Source of the DNA: Pseudomonas sp. G.S.17
Lineage (GTDB): Bacteria; Pseudomonadota; Gammaproteobacteria; Pseudomonadales; Pseudomonadaceae
Reading direction: 5' to 3'
DNA: 64,000 nucleotides
NCBI RefSeq assembly: GCF_038096165.1
Contig: NZ_CP151076.1
Span: forward strand, 5,329,501 to 5,393,500
A program made the position numbers and the translations under genes. Below, in pieces: positions 28,002 to 39,456 of this stretch. The notes below the pieces were generated by a model. That model was not told the DNA's origin and searched no databases. It worked only from the letters and a program-made list of their open reading frames with translations. Each line of letters begins with the position of its first letter. Position 1 is the first letter of the stretch.

Positions 28002-28067
28002 AAGCCTAAGAGGATTGACGTTAAGCGACAATGCTTAAAGCAGCAGGCGCGCAGCCTGCATCAGGTT

Positions 28068-28439
28068 CTAGCGTTTAAAAAAATTGCTTGAACTGTAACG
28101 ACTCAACTTTGCCGATGCCTTGGCGCGTTTCTGATCTTTCAGCCAGATGACCTTGGCTGAAGGTTGCGGCGTCGATACCGGCCCAGCGGGTTCCCGTGAA
28201 GCCATGAAGCTGCCCTTCAACTCGCCGGTCAATACAGTAACCGGCGCTGGTTTGCCTTTTCCAAGATACGCTTCAATAAGCTCGAATTCAGCATGACTAA
28301 GGCCGCGCAATTCCAGCTCCTGAGGGAGTTCGTTTCGCAGACGGACCGAAGTTTTCGCTATCTCCAAGGCAAGCCCCAGTCGATTAATCAAACGTTCATA
28401 CAGCTCAGGGTTTGTTTCTGTGTGCTGCAACTCTGTCAT
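28068..28439 (-). CDS. Hypothetical protein
   Basis: A 123-residue soluble protein not recognised as a known domain. Residues 1-65 look helical and well ordered (ELYERLINRLGLALEIAKT, GLSHAEFELIEAYLGKGKP). The remainder is basic and Ser/Lys-rich, ending SSSNFFKR. A GAGGTGAA box precedes the ATG. GC content and codon use look like the neighbours, so recent transfer is not indicated. It lies between ydcF and the divergent leuS. Confidence 0.65.
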   Translation of the reverse strand: MTELQHTETNPELYERLINRLGLALEIAKTSVRLRNELPQELELRGLSHAEFELIEAYLGKGKPAPVTVLTGELKGSFMASREPAGPVSTPQPSAKVIWLKDQKRAKASAKLSRYSSSNFFKR

Positions 28440-31359
<2,920 letters not shown>

Positions 31360-31367
31360 TGGGATCA

Positions 31368-31391
31368 AGCGCCTGGTATCGACCGGGCGCT
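31368..31391 (+). terminator. Hairpin between leuS and lptE
   Basis: AGCGCCTGGT and ACCGGGCGCT make a 10-bp stem (one G-T pair) around ATCG, 9 bases after the leuS stop, followed by GAACATATTT. It may attenuate read-through into lptE or protect the leuS 3' end. Confidence 0.45.
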
Positions 31392-31447
31392 GAACATATT
31401 TCCAGGGACGCACTGTCGGCCCATACGGTTTCAAGGGGAGCATCAAG

Positions 31448-32053
31448 ATGATCAAACGCAATTTGCTGGTTATGGGCCTCGCGGTGCTGTTGAGCGCCTG
31501 TGGCTTCCAGCTGCGTGGCACCGGCAGTAACGAGATCGCGATCAAGGAACTGGATCTGAGCGCGCGTAACGCTTACGGCGAAACCGTGAGCCAGCTGCGC
31601 CGTGTTCTGGAAGGCGGTGGCGTCAAGGTCTACACCGGCGCGCCATACAAACTGGTCCTGACCGACGAGCAGGAATCCCAGCGTACCGCGAGCTATTCGG
31701 GCTCCGCGCGCTCGGCTGAATACTCCCTGACTACCGTACTCAACTATGAAATCCACGGTGAAAAAGACCGCCTGCTGACCGGTGGCAAAGTCCAGACCGA
31801 CAAAATCTATGTGCATGACGGCAATAACCTGATCGGCTCCGATCAGGAAGCTGCGCAGATCCGTAAGGAAATGCGTAACGAACAAGTGCAGAAGATGGTC
31901 GCTGCGCTGAGCCGTCTGTCGCCAGCGCGCCTGGACGAACTCCAGCAGAAAGCCGATGCCGTTGCCAAGGCCGAAGCCGACGCACTGGAAGCCGCACAGA
32001 AAGTCCGCGACGAAACACCGCAACAGTCGCCTATCGAAATCCCGTCGCGCTAA
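31448..32053 (+). CDS. lptE: LPS-assembly lipoprotein LptE
   Basis: A 201-residue outer-membrane lipoprotein that plugs LptD. The signal peptide ends in LLSAC (lipidated Cys at 18), immediately followed by GFQLRGTG, the LptE start. The core (about 25-150) has the typical strand pattern with SAEYSLTTVLNYEI. The C-terminal 50 residues are an Ala/Gln/Glu-rich tail common in Pseudomonas. Its place between leuS and holA is the standard gamma-proteobacterial order. Confidence 0.93.
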   Translation: MIKRNLLVMGLAVLLSACGFQLRGTGSNEIAIKELDLSARNAYGETVSQLRRVLEGGGVKVYTGAPYKLVLTDEQESQRTASYSGSARSAEYSLTTVLNYEIHGEKDRLLTGGKVQTDKIYVHDGNNLIGSDQEAAQIRKEMRNEQVQKMVAALSRLSPARLDELQQKADAVAKAEADALEAAQKVRDETPQQSPIEIPSR

Positions 32054-32057
32054 ATGT

Positions 32058-32081
32058 TTGGGGCCAGCTTGCTGGCCCCAA
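32058..32081 (+). terminator. Strong hairpin between lptE and holA
   Basis: TTGGGGCCAGC and GCTGGCCCCAA form an 11-bp perfect stem with two unpaired bases, beginning 5 bases after the lptE stop and ending 13 bases before the holA ATG. There is no T run, so partial termination or mRNA processing is likelier than full stop. Confidence 0.5.
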
Positions 32082-32094
32082 CATCTTCTGACTT

Positions 32095-33132
32095 ATGAAA
32101 CTCACTCCAGCTCAACTCCCCAAACACCTGCAAGGTACGCTCGCGCCGGTCTATATCGTGAGTGGCGACGATCCTTTGCTGTGCCAGGAAGCCGCCGATG
32201 CGATTCGTGCTGCGGCGCGCCTGCAAGGCTTCGACGAACGTCAGGTGTTCAGCGCCGATGCCAGTTTCGACTGGGGCACGCTGCTGCAGGCGGGTGCCAG
32301 CATGTCGCTGTTTGCCGAGCGGCGCCTGCTGGAACTGCGCTTGCCTTCCGGCAAGCCCGGCGACAAGGGCGCTGCGGCGCTGATGGAATATTGCGCACGC
32401 CCCGCCGAAGACACCTTGCTGCTGATCAGCCTGCCGAAACTCGACGGCAGCGCGCAAAAGACCAAATGGGGTAAAGCCCTGGTCGAAGGCGCGCAAACGC
32501 AATTCGTGCAGATCTGGCCGGTGGATATTGGCCAGTTGCCGCAATGGATTCGCCAACGGCTGTCTCAGGCCGGGCTTGCCGCGACTCAGGATGCCGTGGA
32601 ACTCATCGCGGCGCGGGTAGAAGGCAACTTGCTGGCGGCGGCTCAGGAAATCGAAAAGCTCAAGCTGATGGCCGAAGAAGGCCAGATCACCGTCGAAACC
32701 GTCCAGGCTGCGGTGGCTGACAGTGCGCGCTTCGACGTCTTCGGCCTGACCGACGCGGTGCTCAACGGCGAAGCCGCTCACGCCTTGCGCATGCTCGAAG
32801 GCCTGCGTGGCGAAGGCGTGGAACCGCCGGTGATTCTCTGGGCCTTGTCCCGGGAACTGCGCGTGCTGGCGAACCTGGCGTTGCAATTCAGCCAGGGCGT
32901 GCCGCTGGACAAAGCCTTCAGCTCGGCCCGCCCGCCGATCTGGGACAAGCGCAAACCGTTGATGAGCAAAGCCCTGCAACGCCACTCGGCCAAGCGCTGG
33001 AGTGAATTGCTGATGGATGCGCAACGCATCGACGCGCAAATCAAAGGCCAGGCGGCCGGCTCACCCTGGAGCAGCCTGACCCGGCTGGCGCTGCTGATGG
33101 CCGGCCAAAGGTTGGCGTTGCCAGCGGAGTAA
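32095..33132 (+). CDS. holA: DNA polymerase III subunit delta
   Basis: A 345-residue clamp-loader subunit. The N-terminal domain starts MKLTPAQLPKHLQGTLAPVYIVSGDDPLL, with the GDDPLL signature of HolA, followed by AAA+-like folds lacking a Walker A motif as is normal for delta, and the C-terminal collar domain (about 215-340, with PVILWALSRELRVL). It opens the beta clamp in the clamp loader. It completes the leuS-lptE-holA cluster. Confidence 0.94.
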   Translation: MKLTPAQLPKHLQGTLAPVYIVSGDDPLLCQEAADAIRAAARLQGFDERQVFSADASFDWGTLLQAGASMSLFAERRLLELRLPSGKPGDKGAAALMEYCARPAEDTLLLISLPKLDGSAQKTKWGKALVEGAQTQFVQIWPVDIGQLPQWIRQRLSQAGLAATQDAVELIAARVEGNLLAAAQEIEKLKLMAEEGQITVETVQAAVADSARFDVFGLTDAVLNGEAAHALRMLEGLRGEGVEPPVILWALSRELRVLANLALQFSQGVPLDKAFSSARPPIWDKRKPLMSKALQRHSAKRWSELLMDAQRIDAQIKGQAAGSPWSSLTRLALLMAGQRLALPAE

Positions 33133-33248
33133 CCGGAAACCGTTGGACGAATAATCGCGCTCCCTTCCATAGCACACATCTATTAGACAGACGCCCTTCT
33201 CTGCCGGATGATTGCCCGCGTTCAATCCCACCCAAGCGAGCATCCGCC

Positions 33249-33404
33249 ATGAAAAAACCAAAGCGGGCCAACAAGGCCAAATCCATCGTCGCCCAGCCAC
33301 TGTTCCGCAGCCGTCAGGAACAACCCGGCAAAGGTAAGGGCAGCTACCGCCGCGAAGCCTTCCAGTCTAAAAGCTGGGAGGCTTCTTACCTTCTGGCGGC
33401 TTGA
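33249..33404 (+). CDS. arfA: Alternative ribosome-rescue factor ArfA
   Basis: A 51-codon gene, below ordinary length cut-offs. The protein has the ArfA core: AQPLFRSRQEQ (residues 15-25), the basic GKGKGSYRRE (27-36) and SWEAS (42-46), the same order as E. coli ArfA (DPLFRQR, KGKGSY, NWEAS). ArfA enters stalled ribosomes lacking a codon in the A site and recruits RF2, backing up tmRNA. The last residues, YLLAA, form a short hydrophobic tail. A 12-bp hairpin lies in the coding sequence at codons 36-46, as expected for a gene whose mRNA is cut or ended before the stop codon. The ribosome binding site is weak. It sits alone between holA and the transglycosylase gene. Confidence 0.85.
   Translation: MKKPKRANKAKSIVAQPLFRSRQEQPGKGKGSYRREAFQSKSWEASYLLAA
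33354..33385 (+). promoter_or_regulatory. Intragenic arfA hairpin (terminator or RNase III site)
   Basis: GAAGCCTTCCAG (33354-33365) pairs with CTGGGAGGCTTC (33374-33385) over 12 bp with a single G-T pair and an 8-base loop. It lies wholly inside arfA and is followed by the T/C-rich TTACCTTCT. In E. coli and relatives a hairpin at this place makes arfA mRNA non-stop so that tmRNA tags the product; only when tmRNA fails does truncated active ArfA accumulate. Confidence 0.75.
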
Positions 33405-33487
33405 AACACTACGACTTCCCCCGACGCCCCTTAGATCGGGCTGGCGTGTTAAGGTCTGCACCTATCGGTAATACCTTGGACCCAAGC

Positions 33488-34816
33488 ATGCCCTCTTGTT
33501 TTTCCCGACGTTGGCAGTTACGCCAGCTGATCGCCGCCTCAAGCCTTATCCTGTTAGTTGCCTGCGCGGAAAAACCCACCGCAGCCGACGCCACTCCTCT
33601 CCCAGTTGCCAGCACGTTGCCTGTTGCACCTGTTGCGCCCGTCGCTCCGGTTATTGCCGTCGATGCGAATCTCGATATCCAGCCAACCATCAGTTTCAGT
33701 GACTGGCAGGCAGGTTTTCGAGCACAGGCTTTGCAGGCAGGCATCAGGCCCGACATTTTCGACAACGCGTTCGCTGGCGTGACGCCAGACATGAGCGTGG
33801 TCAAGGCTGACCGCAGCCAACCCGAGTTCACTCGCCCGGTCTGGGAATACCTCGACGGCGCGATCTCCGCAGCCCGGGTGCGTAAAGGTCAGGCATTGCT
33901 CAACCAATATGCCGATGTGCTGCAGAATATCGAGACCCGTTATGGCGTAGATCGCCAGGTGCTGGTGGCGGTCTGGGGCATGGAGAGTAATTTCGGCCAG
34001 TTTCAGGGCACGCAATCGGTGATTCGTTCATTGGCGACCCTGGCGTATGAAGGCCGTCGTCGCGGCTTCGCCCAGGATCAATTGCTCGCGGCGCTGCAGA
34101 TTATCCAGCACGGCGATATCACCGCAGACCGGATGCTCGGTTCGTGGGGCGGCGCCATGGGGCAGACCCAATTCATTCCGACGACCTACAACACCCACGC
34201 CGTGGACTTCGATGGCGACGGTCGCCGCGATATCTGGAACACCCCGGCTGACGCTTTGGCGTCGACTGCGCATTACCTGCAAAGCTCCGGTTGGCAGCGC
34301 GGCCAGTCGTGGGGCTACGAAGTTGGCCTGGCGAAAGGTTTTGACTACGCCCTGGCCGACGCTTCGACGCGTAAAAGCCTCGCCCAATGGCAGCAACTGG
34401 GCGTGAGTCTGGCCAATGGTTCGCCTTTGCCGGCCGGCACCGATCAGCAACAGGCCGCACTGCTGTTGCCTGCTGGCTATCGCGGGCCAGCGTTTCTGGT
34501 TATTGATAACTTCCGGGCAATCCTCAAGTACAACAACTCATCGTCCTACGCGCTGGCTATCGGCCTGCTTTCCGAGCGGTTCAGAGGCGGTGGCTACGTT
34601 ATAGGTGAATGGCCGCGCAACGACACGCCTCTGAGCCGATCTGAGCGCATCGAACTGCAAAGCCTGCTCTCGGCCAAGCAATACGACGCAGGCACGCCAG
34701 ACGGGATTATCGGCGCCAACACCCGCAAAGCAATTCGCAGCGCCCAGCAATCCTACGGTTGGCCTGCTGATGGCTACCCGACACATGAATTGCTGGAAAC
34801 GTTGCGCAAGCCTTGA
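33488..34816 (+). CDS. MltB-family lytic murein transglycosylase with PG-binding domain
   Basis: A 442-residue lipoprotein. The signal peptide ends in LLVAC (about residue 26), followed by a Pro/Ala/Val-rich linker with repeated APVAPV. The SLT_2 catalytic domain (about 70-365) has AVWGMESNFGQFQG with the catalytic Glu, then SWGGAMGQTQFIPTTY and VDFDGDGRRDIWNTP. A PG_binding_1 domain closes the protein (about 375-440, LQSLLSAKQYDAGTPDGIIGANTRKA). The ATG at 33488 is chosen; a TTG upstream overlaps arfA. It cleaves glycan strands to 1,6-anhydro products in the periplasm. Its terminator is at 34941. Confidence 0.9.
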   Translation: MPSCFSRRWQLRQLIAASSLILLVACAEKPTAADATPLPVASTLPVAPVAPVAPVIAVDANLDIQPTISFSDWQAGFRAQALQAGIRPDIFDNAFAGVTPDMSVVKADRSQPEFTRPVWEYLDGAISAARVRKGQALLNQYADVLQNIETRYGVDRQVLVAVWGMESNFGQFQGTQSVIRSLATLAYEGRRRGFAQDQLLAALQIIQHGDITADRMLGSWGGAMGQTQFIPTTYNTHAVDFDGDGRRDIWNTPADALASTAHYLQSSGWQRGQSWGYEVGLAKGFDYALADASTRKSLAQWQQLGVSLANGSPLPAGTDQQQAALLLPAGYRGPAFLVIDNFRAILKYNNSSSYALAIGLLSERFRGGGYVIGEWPRNDTPLSRSERIELQSLLSAKQYDAGTPDGIIGANTRKAIRSAQQSYGWPADGYPTHELLETLRKP

Positions 34817-34828
34817 AGCAAGGCCACC

Positions 34829-34919
34829 CTGCAGGAGGGAATTTATTCCCGAAAGGGCCGGTACATCCGATGCATGTCCTTCATCGATATACCGCCCTCC
34901 CGGATGAATCCGGTCCTAC
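34829..34919. repeat. Diverged REP pair
   Basis: A left unit (GCAGGAGGGAATTTATTCCCG) and a right unit ending CCGGATGAATCCGGTCCTAC lie after the transglycosylase gene. They are inverted but belong to variant subtypes of the GTAGG-starting REPs. Confidence 0.6.
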
Positions 34920-34940
34920 GGGAGTTGGGCATCAAGCAAA

Positions 34941-34976
34941 AAAAACGGGCCGGATATCACTATCCGGCCCGTTTTT
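34941..34976. terminator. Bidirectional terminator between transglycosylase gene and lipA
   Basis: A 16-bp perfect stem (AAAAACGGGCCGGATA / TATCCGGCCCGTTTTT) with loop TCAC, with A/T tracts on both sides. It serves the convergent genes on either side. Confidence 0.92.
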
Positions 34977-34991
34977 GGTTTCAGCTCTGCC

Positions 34992-36023
34992 TTACGACAT
35001 GGCTTTTACAGCGGTCTTGGCCTGTTCGTCGGCGTGGTACGAGGAACGTACCAACGGGCCGGACGCAACGTTCTTGAAGCCCATCTTGTAGCCTTCCTCA
35101 GCGAACCAGGCGAAGACGTCCGGATGCACGAAGCGTTCGACCGGCAAGTGGCTGCGCGATGGTTGCAGGTATTGACCCAGAGTCAGCATGTCAATGTCGT
35201 GTTCGCGCATGCGCTTCATGACTTCGATGACTTCTTCGTCGGTCTCGCCCAGGCCCAGCATCAAGCCGGACTTGGTCGGCACGTGCGGCACCATCTGCTT
35301 GAAACGTTGCAGCAGGGTCAACGACCACTGGTAATCGGAGCCAGGGCGCGCAGCCTTGTACAGGCGCGGCACGGTTTCCAGATTGTGGTTGAACACATCC
35401 GGTGGCTCGGCAGCGGTGATTTCCAGGGCGATGTCCATGCGGCCACGATAGTCCGGAACCAGTGTTTCCAGCTGCACGTTTGGCGACAGCTTGCGGATCT
35501 CACGGATGCAATCGGCAAAGTGCTGGGCACCGCCGTCACGCAGGTCGTCGCGGTCCACCGAGGTGATCACCACGTACTTGAGGCGCAAGTCAGCGATGGC
35601 CACGGCGAGGTTCAGCGGCTCGTTGACGTCCAGCGCCTTCGGACGGCCGTGACCGACGTCACAGAACGGACAGCGACGGGTGCAGATGTCGCCCATGATC
35701 ATGAAGGTTGCGGTGCCGCCGGAAAAGCACTCGCCCAGGTTCGGGCAGGACGCTTCTTCGCAGACGCTGTGCAGCTTGTGTTTGCGCAGCAGTTGCTTGA
35801 CGCGATCAACCTCGGGGGAAACCGGGATGCGGACACGAATCCAGTCAGGTTTCTTCGGCAGGTCGACCGTTGGAATGATCTTTACCGGAATCCGCGCAAC
35901 CTTTTCCGCGCCGCGCAGTTTCACGCCGGCTTCGACTTTCGGGCGGGCAACGCGCTCGGAAACATCAAGCGTCGGGATCAGGTTTTGCACGGGGTTCTCA
36001 GCAATGTCGGTCGCAGTAGTCAT
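34992..36023 (-). CDS. lipA: Lipoyl synthase
   Basis: A 343-residue radical-SAM enzyme inserting two sulfurs into octanoyl groups. The auxiliary cluster Cys are in [12 protein letters not shown], and the radical SAM Cys in [13 protein letters not shown]. The C-terminal RSSY motif ([11 protein letters not shown]) carries the serine ligand of the auxiliary cluster. The start at 36023 ([15 protein letters not shown]) lies 2 bases after the lipB stop. Operon: dacA, ybeD, lipB, lipA in leftward order. Confidence 0.96.
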   Translation of the reverse strand: MTTATDIAENPVQNLIPTLDVSERVARPKVEAGVKLRGAEKVARIPVKIIPTVDLPKKPDWIRVRIPVSPEVDRVKQLLRKHKLHSVCEEASCPNLGECFSGGTATFMIMGDICTRRCPFCDVGHGRPKALDVNEPLNLAVAIADLRLKYVVITSVDRDDLRDGGAQHFADCIREIRKLSPNVQLETLVPDYRGRMDIALEITAAEPPDVFNHNLETVPRLYKAARPGSDYQWSLTLLQRFKQMVPHVPTKSGLMLGLGETDEEVIEVMKRMREHDIDMLTLGQYLQPSRSHLPVERFVHPDVFAWFAEEGYKMGFKNVASGPLVRSSYHADEQAKTAVKAMS

Positions 36024-36024
36024 A

Positions 36025-36672
36025 TCAATCGATTCCGCCCGTGAGGGTCGTCTGCTCAGCATAGTCGAGGTGTTTGACGAGCTGCGCGCGCAGCCGGGCA
36101 CTAACCTCGGCAAATTCAATCGGGCCTGCATGATCACGCAGCTGGGTCATCGCCAGCCCCGCATATCCGCAGGGATTTATCCGTCGAAACGGTTCAAGGT
36201 CCATGTCGACGTTCAACGCCAGACCATGAAATGAACAACCGTTGCGAATTCGCAGCCCCAGGGACGCGATTTTCGCTCCATCGACGTAAACACCCGGTGC
36301 GTCGGGTTTCGCGGCTGCCGTCACACCGTAACTGGCCAGCACTGCGATGAGGCTGCGTTCGATCCGGGAAACCAGATCACGCACGCCGAAGCCAAGGCGC
36401 CTGACGTCCAGCATCAGGTAAGCAACCAGTTGGCCGGGGCCATGATAGGTTACTTGGCCGCCACGATCGACCTGTATGACCGGAATATTGCCCGGCAGCA
36501 GCAGATGCTCGGCCTTGCCGGCCTGCCCCTGGGTGAAGATCGGCGGGTGCTGGACCAGCCAGACTTCGTCCTGCACCTCTTTACCGCGCTCATCGGTAAA
36601 GCGCTGCATGGCGTGCCAGCCACGCTCGTATTCGACCAGCCCGGGATCACGAAAACCCAGGGTGCCGGTCAT
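36025..36672 (-). CDS. lipB: Octanoyltransferase LipB
   Basis: A 215-residue enzyme moving octanoyl from ACP to lipoyl domains. Motifs are [17 protein letters not shown], the acyl-binding region with [22 protein letters not shown] (Lys of the catalytic dyad), and [12 protein letters not shown] with the catalytic Cys. The start ATG overlaps the ybeD stop by one base (TGATG), so the two are coupled. Confidence 0.95.
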   Translation of the reverse strand: MTGTLGFRDPGLVEYERGWHAMQRFTDERGKEVQDEVWLVQHPPIFTQGQAGKAEHLLLPGNIPVIQVDRGGQVTYHGPGQLVAYLMLDVRRLGFGVRDLVSRIERSLIAVLASYGVTAAAKPDAPGVYVDGAKIASLGLRIRNGCSFHGLALNVDMDLEPFRRINPCGYAGLAMTQLRDHAGPIEFAEVSARLRAQLVKHLDYAEQTTLTGGID

Positions 36673-36947
36673 CAGAGCACCATGTGCACGAAACCGGTAG
36701 CGCGCAGGGCGCTATTGATATCGCGCAATTGGTCTTCGCCCGTGGCAATGATATGCAGCTGAACGGTGGTGTATTTGCCGTTGCTGCTTTGGCGCTCGGC
36801 AAGGGTCTTGATATCGACCTCGGCGTGTTTCTTCAGGATCTCGATCACCGAATCGGTGAAGCCCACGACGGTGTCGCCGATCACTTTGATCGGATAGTCA
36901 TCGCAGGGAAATTCGATTATGTGCGACTTAACGTCGGAATCAGTCAT
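36672..36947 (-). CDS. ybeD: DUF493 family protein YbeD
   Basis: A 91-residue ACT-like single-domain protein ([21 protein letters not shown], with the central [12 protein letters not shown] and the terminal [15 protein letters not shown]). This is the usual YbeD length; the 12-codon upstream extension was not taken. Function unresolved; it is conserved between dacA and lipB in gamma-proteobacteria. Confidence 0.92.
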   Translation of the reverse strand: MTDSDVKSHIIEFPCDDYPIKVIGDTVVGFTDSVIEILKKHAEVDIKTLAERQSSNGKYTTVQLHIIATGEDQLRDINSALRATGFVHMVL

Positions 36948-37039
36948 GGCAGTAAAGGTCTCACAAGCCGTGACGACGGACACGCGTCCGCTCAGGATAT
37001 GAGCGGGCGCGAGAAGGTCGGCATTGATTTCTTGGGATG

Positions 37040-38200
37040 TCAGTTGAACAAGCCGTAGAAGAACAAGCGGATGCTATCCCACACGCGGCGGAAAATGCCA
37101 CCTTCCTCGACCGGCTCCAGCGCGATCAGGTTGGCAGTGTGAACCACCTTGTCTTCCATTTTCACTTCAACTTTACCGATTACGTCGCCCTTGGCGATTG
37201 GCGCAACCAGTTGCGGGTTCATGGTCATGCTGGCGGTGAGCTTTTTCATCTCGCCTTTAGGCATGGTCATGCTCAGGTCTTCAGCCAGTCCAGCCTTGAC
37301 TTGATGCTCTGCGCCTTTCCAGACCGGAGCCTGGGCCAGCTCGGTGCCTTTCTGATAGAAGTTCTGGGTTTCGAAGAAACGGAAACCGTAGGTAAGCAGC
37401 TTCTGGGTTTCAGCCGCACGAGCCTGTTCGCTGTTGGTGCCGAACACCACCGCGATCAAACGCATGCCATCACGCACTGCCGAAGACACCATGCAGTAAC
37501 CTGCTTCATCGGTGTGACCGGTTTTCAGGCCATCGACAGTCTTGTCGCGCCACAGCAGCAGGTTGCGGTTAGGCTGCTTGATGCCGTTCCAGAAGAACTC
37601 TTTCTGCGAGTAGATCGCGTAGTGAGCCGGATCTTCATGAATGATCGCCCGAGCCAGAGTCGCCATGTCGTGCGCCGAAGAGTAATGCTCCGGGTTCGGC
37701 AGGCCAGTCGGGTTCATGAAGTGACTGTTGGTCATGCCCAGATCGGCGGCAGTCTTGTTCATCATGTCAGCGAATGCGTCTTCGCTGCCGGCGATGTGCT
37801 CGGAAAGCGCAACACTGGCGTCGTTACCCGACTGAATGATGATGCCGTGCAGCAGGTCGCTGACCGTGACCTGGGTGCCGACCTTGATGAACATCCGCGA
37901 ACCGCCGGTACGCCAGGCGTTCTCGCTGACGGTAACCGGATCGTTCTCGCCGATCTGACCGCGACGAATTTCCAGGGTGGCGATGTACGCCGTCATCAGT
38001 TTGGTCAGGCTCGCCGGGGCCAGACGCTGGTCGCCGTTGTTCTCGACCAGAACGTTGCCGCTGGTGGCGTCCATCAGCACATAGGCCTTGGCAGCCAGTT
38101 GCGGCGCGGCGGGTGTCATCTGTTCAACCGCCCAGGCGGCAGGCGTGATGATCAGCGGTACAAGCAGGCACAAGCGTTTTGCAAAGGTGGTGATGTTCAT
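37040..38200 (-). CDS. dacA: D-alanyl-D-alanine carboxypeptidase (PBP5/6 type)
   Basis: A 386-residue periplasmic enzyme trimming pentapeptide. The signal peptide ends near WA-VEQ (residue 24). The active-site S64 is in SLTK; SGN and KTG (VDGLKTGHTDEAGYC) complete the penicillin-binding motifs. The PBP5 C-terminal beta domain (about 285-370) precedes an amphipathic tail (RRVWDSIRLFFYGLF) that anchors it to the inner membrane. It leads the dacA-ybeD-lipB-lipA run. Confidence 0.95.
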   Translation of the reverse strand: MNITTFAKRLCLLVPLIITPAAWAVEQMTPAAPQLAAKAYVLMDATSGNVLVENNGDQRLAPASLTKLMTAYIATLEIRRGQIGENDPVTVSENAWRTGGSRMFIKVGTQVTVSDLLHGIIIQSGNDASVALSEHIAGSEDAFADMMNKTAADLGMTNSHFMNPTGLPNPEHYSSAHDMATLARAIIHEDPAHYAIYSQKEFFWNGIKQPNRNLLLWRDKTVDGLKTGHTDEAGYCMVSSAVRDGMRLIAVVFGTNSEQARAAETQKLLTYGFRFFETQNFYQKGTELAQAPVWKGAEHQVKAGLAEDLSMTMPKGEMKKLTASMTMNPQLVAPIAKGDVIGKVEVKMEDKVVHTANLIALEPVEEGGIFRRVWDSIRLFFYGLFN

Positions 38201-38436
38201 CCGTCTCTCGAAATTGCTAATGGGCAAACATGCCCTCACGGGCAAAGCTGATCAGGCGGTGAAAGCGAAAACACTTTTCACGACCTGCTACGCCAGGCTC
38301 TGATCCTGGCAAACAAGGTCGTCTGTTCGACAGACAAACTTGCATACAGTTGCCGGAAACGCATGCTCTGCCGGCAAATGCGCGTCTCCGGAAACCGCCA
38401 GTCGATCAGCCTCGGATCACTCCGAAACCGCACCGA

Positions 38437-39456
38437 CTATTGATCTGATGTCACGACGCTAGGCTGACCAAGATTGGCTGACCTGACGCTGTTCTGTAAT
38501 TGCTGGGCTTCACCCTGCGTGTCGATCGGCCCCATCCGCACCCGATACAGCGTTTGCTGATTGCGTGCGATCGAACTGACGAAAACCGGTGCCCGGACCA
38601 TTCCGCTGAGCTTCGACCTCAGGAGTTCCGCAGCGTCCGGATTGGCGAAGGCTCCCACCTGGAGAAATAGCCCAGACGCTTGTCCGGAAGCGTTTTTTTT
38701 TGCGTCGACCTGCAACGGGACGGCCGGTGCCGCGTGCTGCTGCGGCGGCGGTGTGTACTGTTCGATGGTTCCTGCGGAAACCGTCAACGCAGGCGGCGTG
38801 GCCTGGGCGATAACCTGCGGCTGATTCGGCAACAGCGGTGCCGGGCGGCCGTTCTGCGCCAGCCACTCTTGAGGATCGATACCTTCGACCTTGACCCGCG
38901 CCGTGCCGGTTTCGGCATAACCGAGCTTCTTGGCTGCGGCATAGGACAAGTCAATGATCCGGTCGGAGTAGAACGGCCCGCGATCATTGACCCGCAGGAT
39001 TACCGTGCGGTTATTGTCCAGATTGGTCACCCGCACATAGCTCGGCAGCGGCAAGGTCTTGTGCGCCGCGCTCATCCCGTACAGGTCATACACTTCGCCG
39101 TTGGCCGTATTCTGGCCATGGAATTTGGTGCCGTACCAGGACGCCGTGCCCGAAGCAACGTAGCGCCGGGAATCGTTGAGCGGGAAATAGGTCTTGCCCA
39201 GCACGGTGTACGGGTTGGCTTTATAAGGCCCGTTATGCAGGGTTGGCGTGGCGTCGGGAATGCGCGACACGTCGACATCCCACCACGGCGCGCCGTCCTT
39301 GTGTGCCCGGTTGATATCCAGGCCGGGCATGGCACGCACTGCTGCGCCGCCTTTTTGTGGCGAGCGGCCGGTATTGGATGAACAACTCACCACCAGCAAC
39401 GCGAGCGCAGCGTAGGACAACAACTTCAGCGGTGTGCGAATCGGCATTGCCGGCAT
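38437..39456 (-). CDS. rlpA: Septal-ring lytic transglycosylase RlpA
   Basis: A 339-residue outer-membrane lipoprotein. The lipobox is LLVVSC (Cys near 25). The double-psi beta-barrel RlpA domain (about 100-190) has ASWYGTKFHGQNTANGE with the catalytic Asp region and VRVNDRGPFYSDRIIDLS. A SPOR domain (about 260-335) binds denuded glycan at the septum. The start overlaps the mltB stop by one base (TAATG); a second ATG 9 bases on is possible. Confidence 0.94.
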   Translation of the reverse strand: MPAMPIRTPLKLLSYAALALLVVSCSSNTGRSPQKGGAAVRAMPGLDINRAHKDGAPWWDVDVSRIPDATPTLHNGPYKANPYTVLGKTYFPLNDSRRYVASGTASWYGTKFHGQNTANGEVYDLYGMSAAHKTLPLPSYVRVTNLDNNRTVILRVNDRGPFYSDRIIDLSYAAAKKLGYAETGTARVKVEGIDPQEWLAQNGRPAPLLPNQPQVIAQATPPALTVSAGTIEQYTPPPQQHAAPAVPLQVDAKKNASGQASGLFLQVGAFANPDAAELLRSKLSGMVRAPVFVSSIARNQQTLYRVRMGPIDTQGEAQQLQNSVRSANLGQPSVVTSDQ

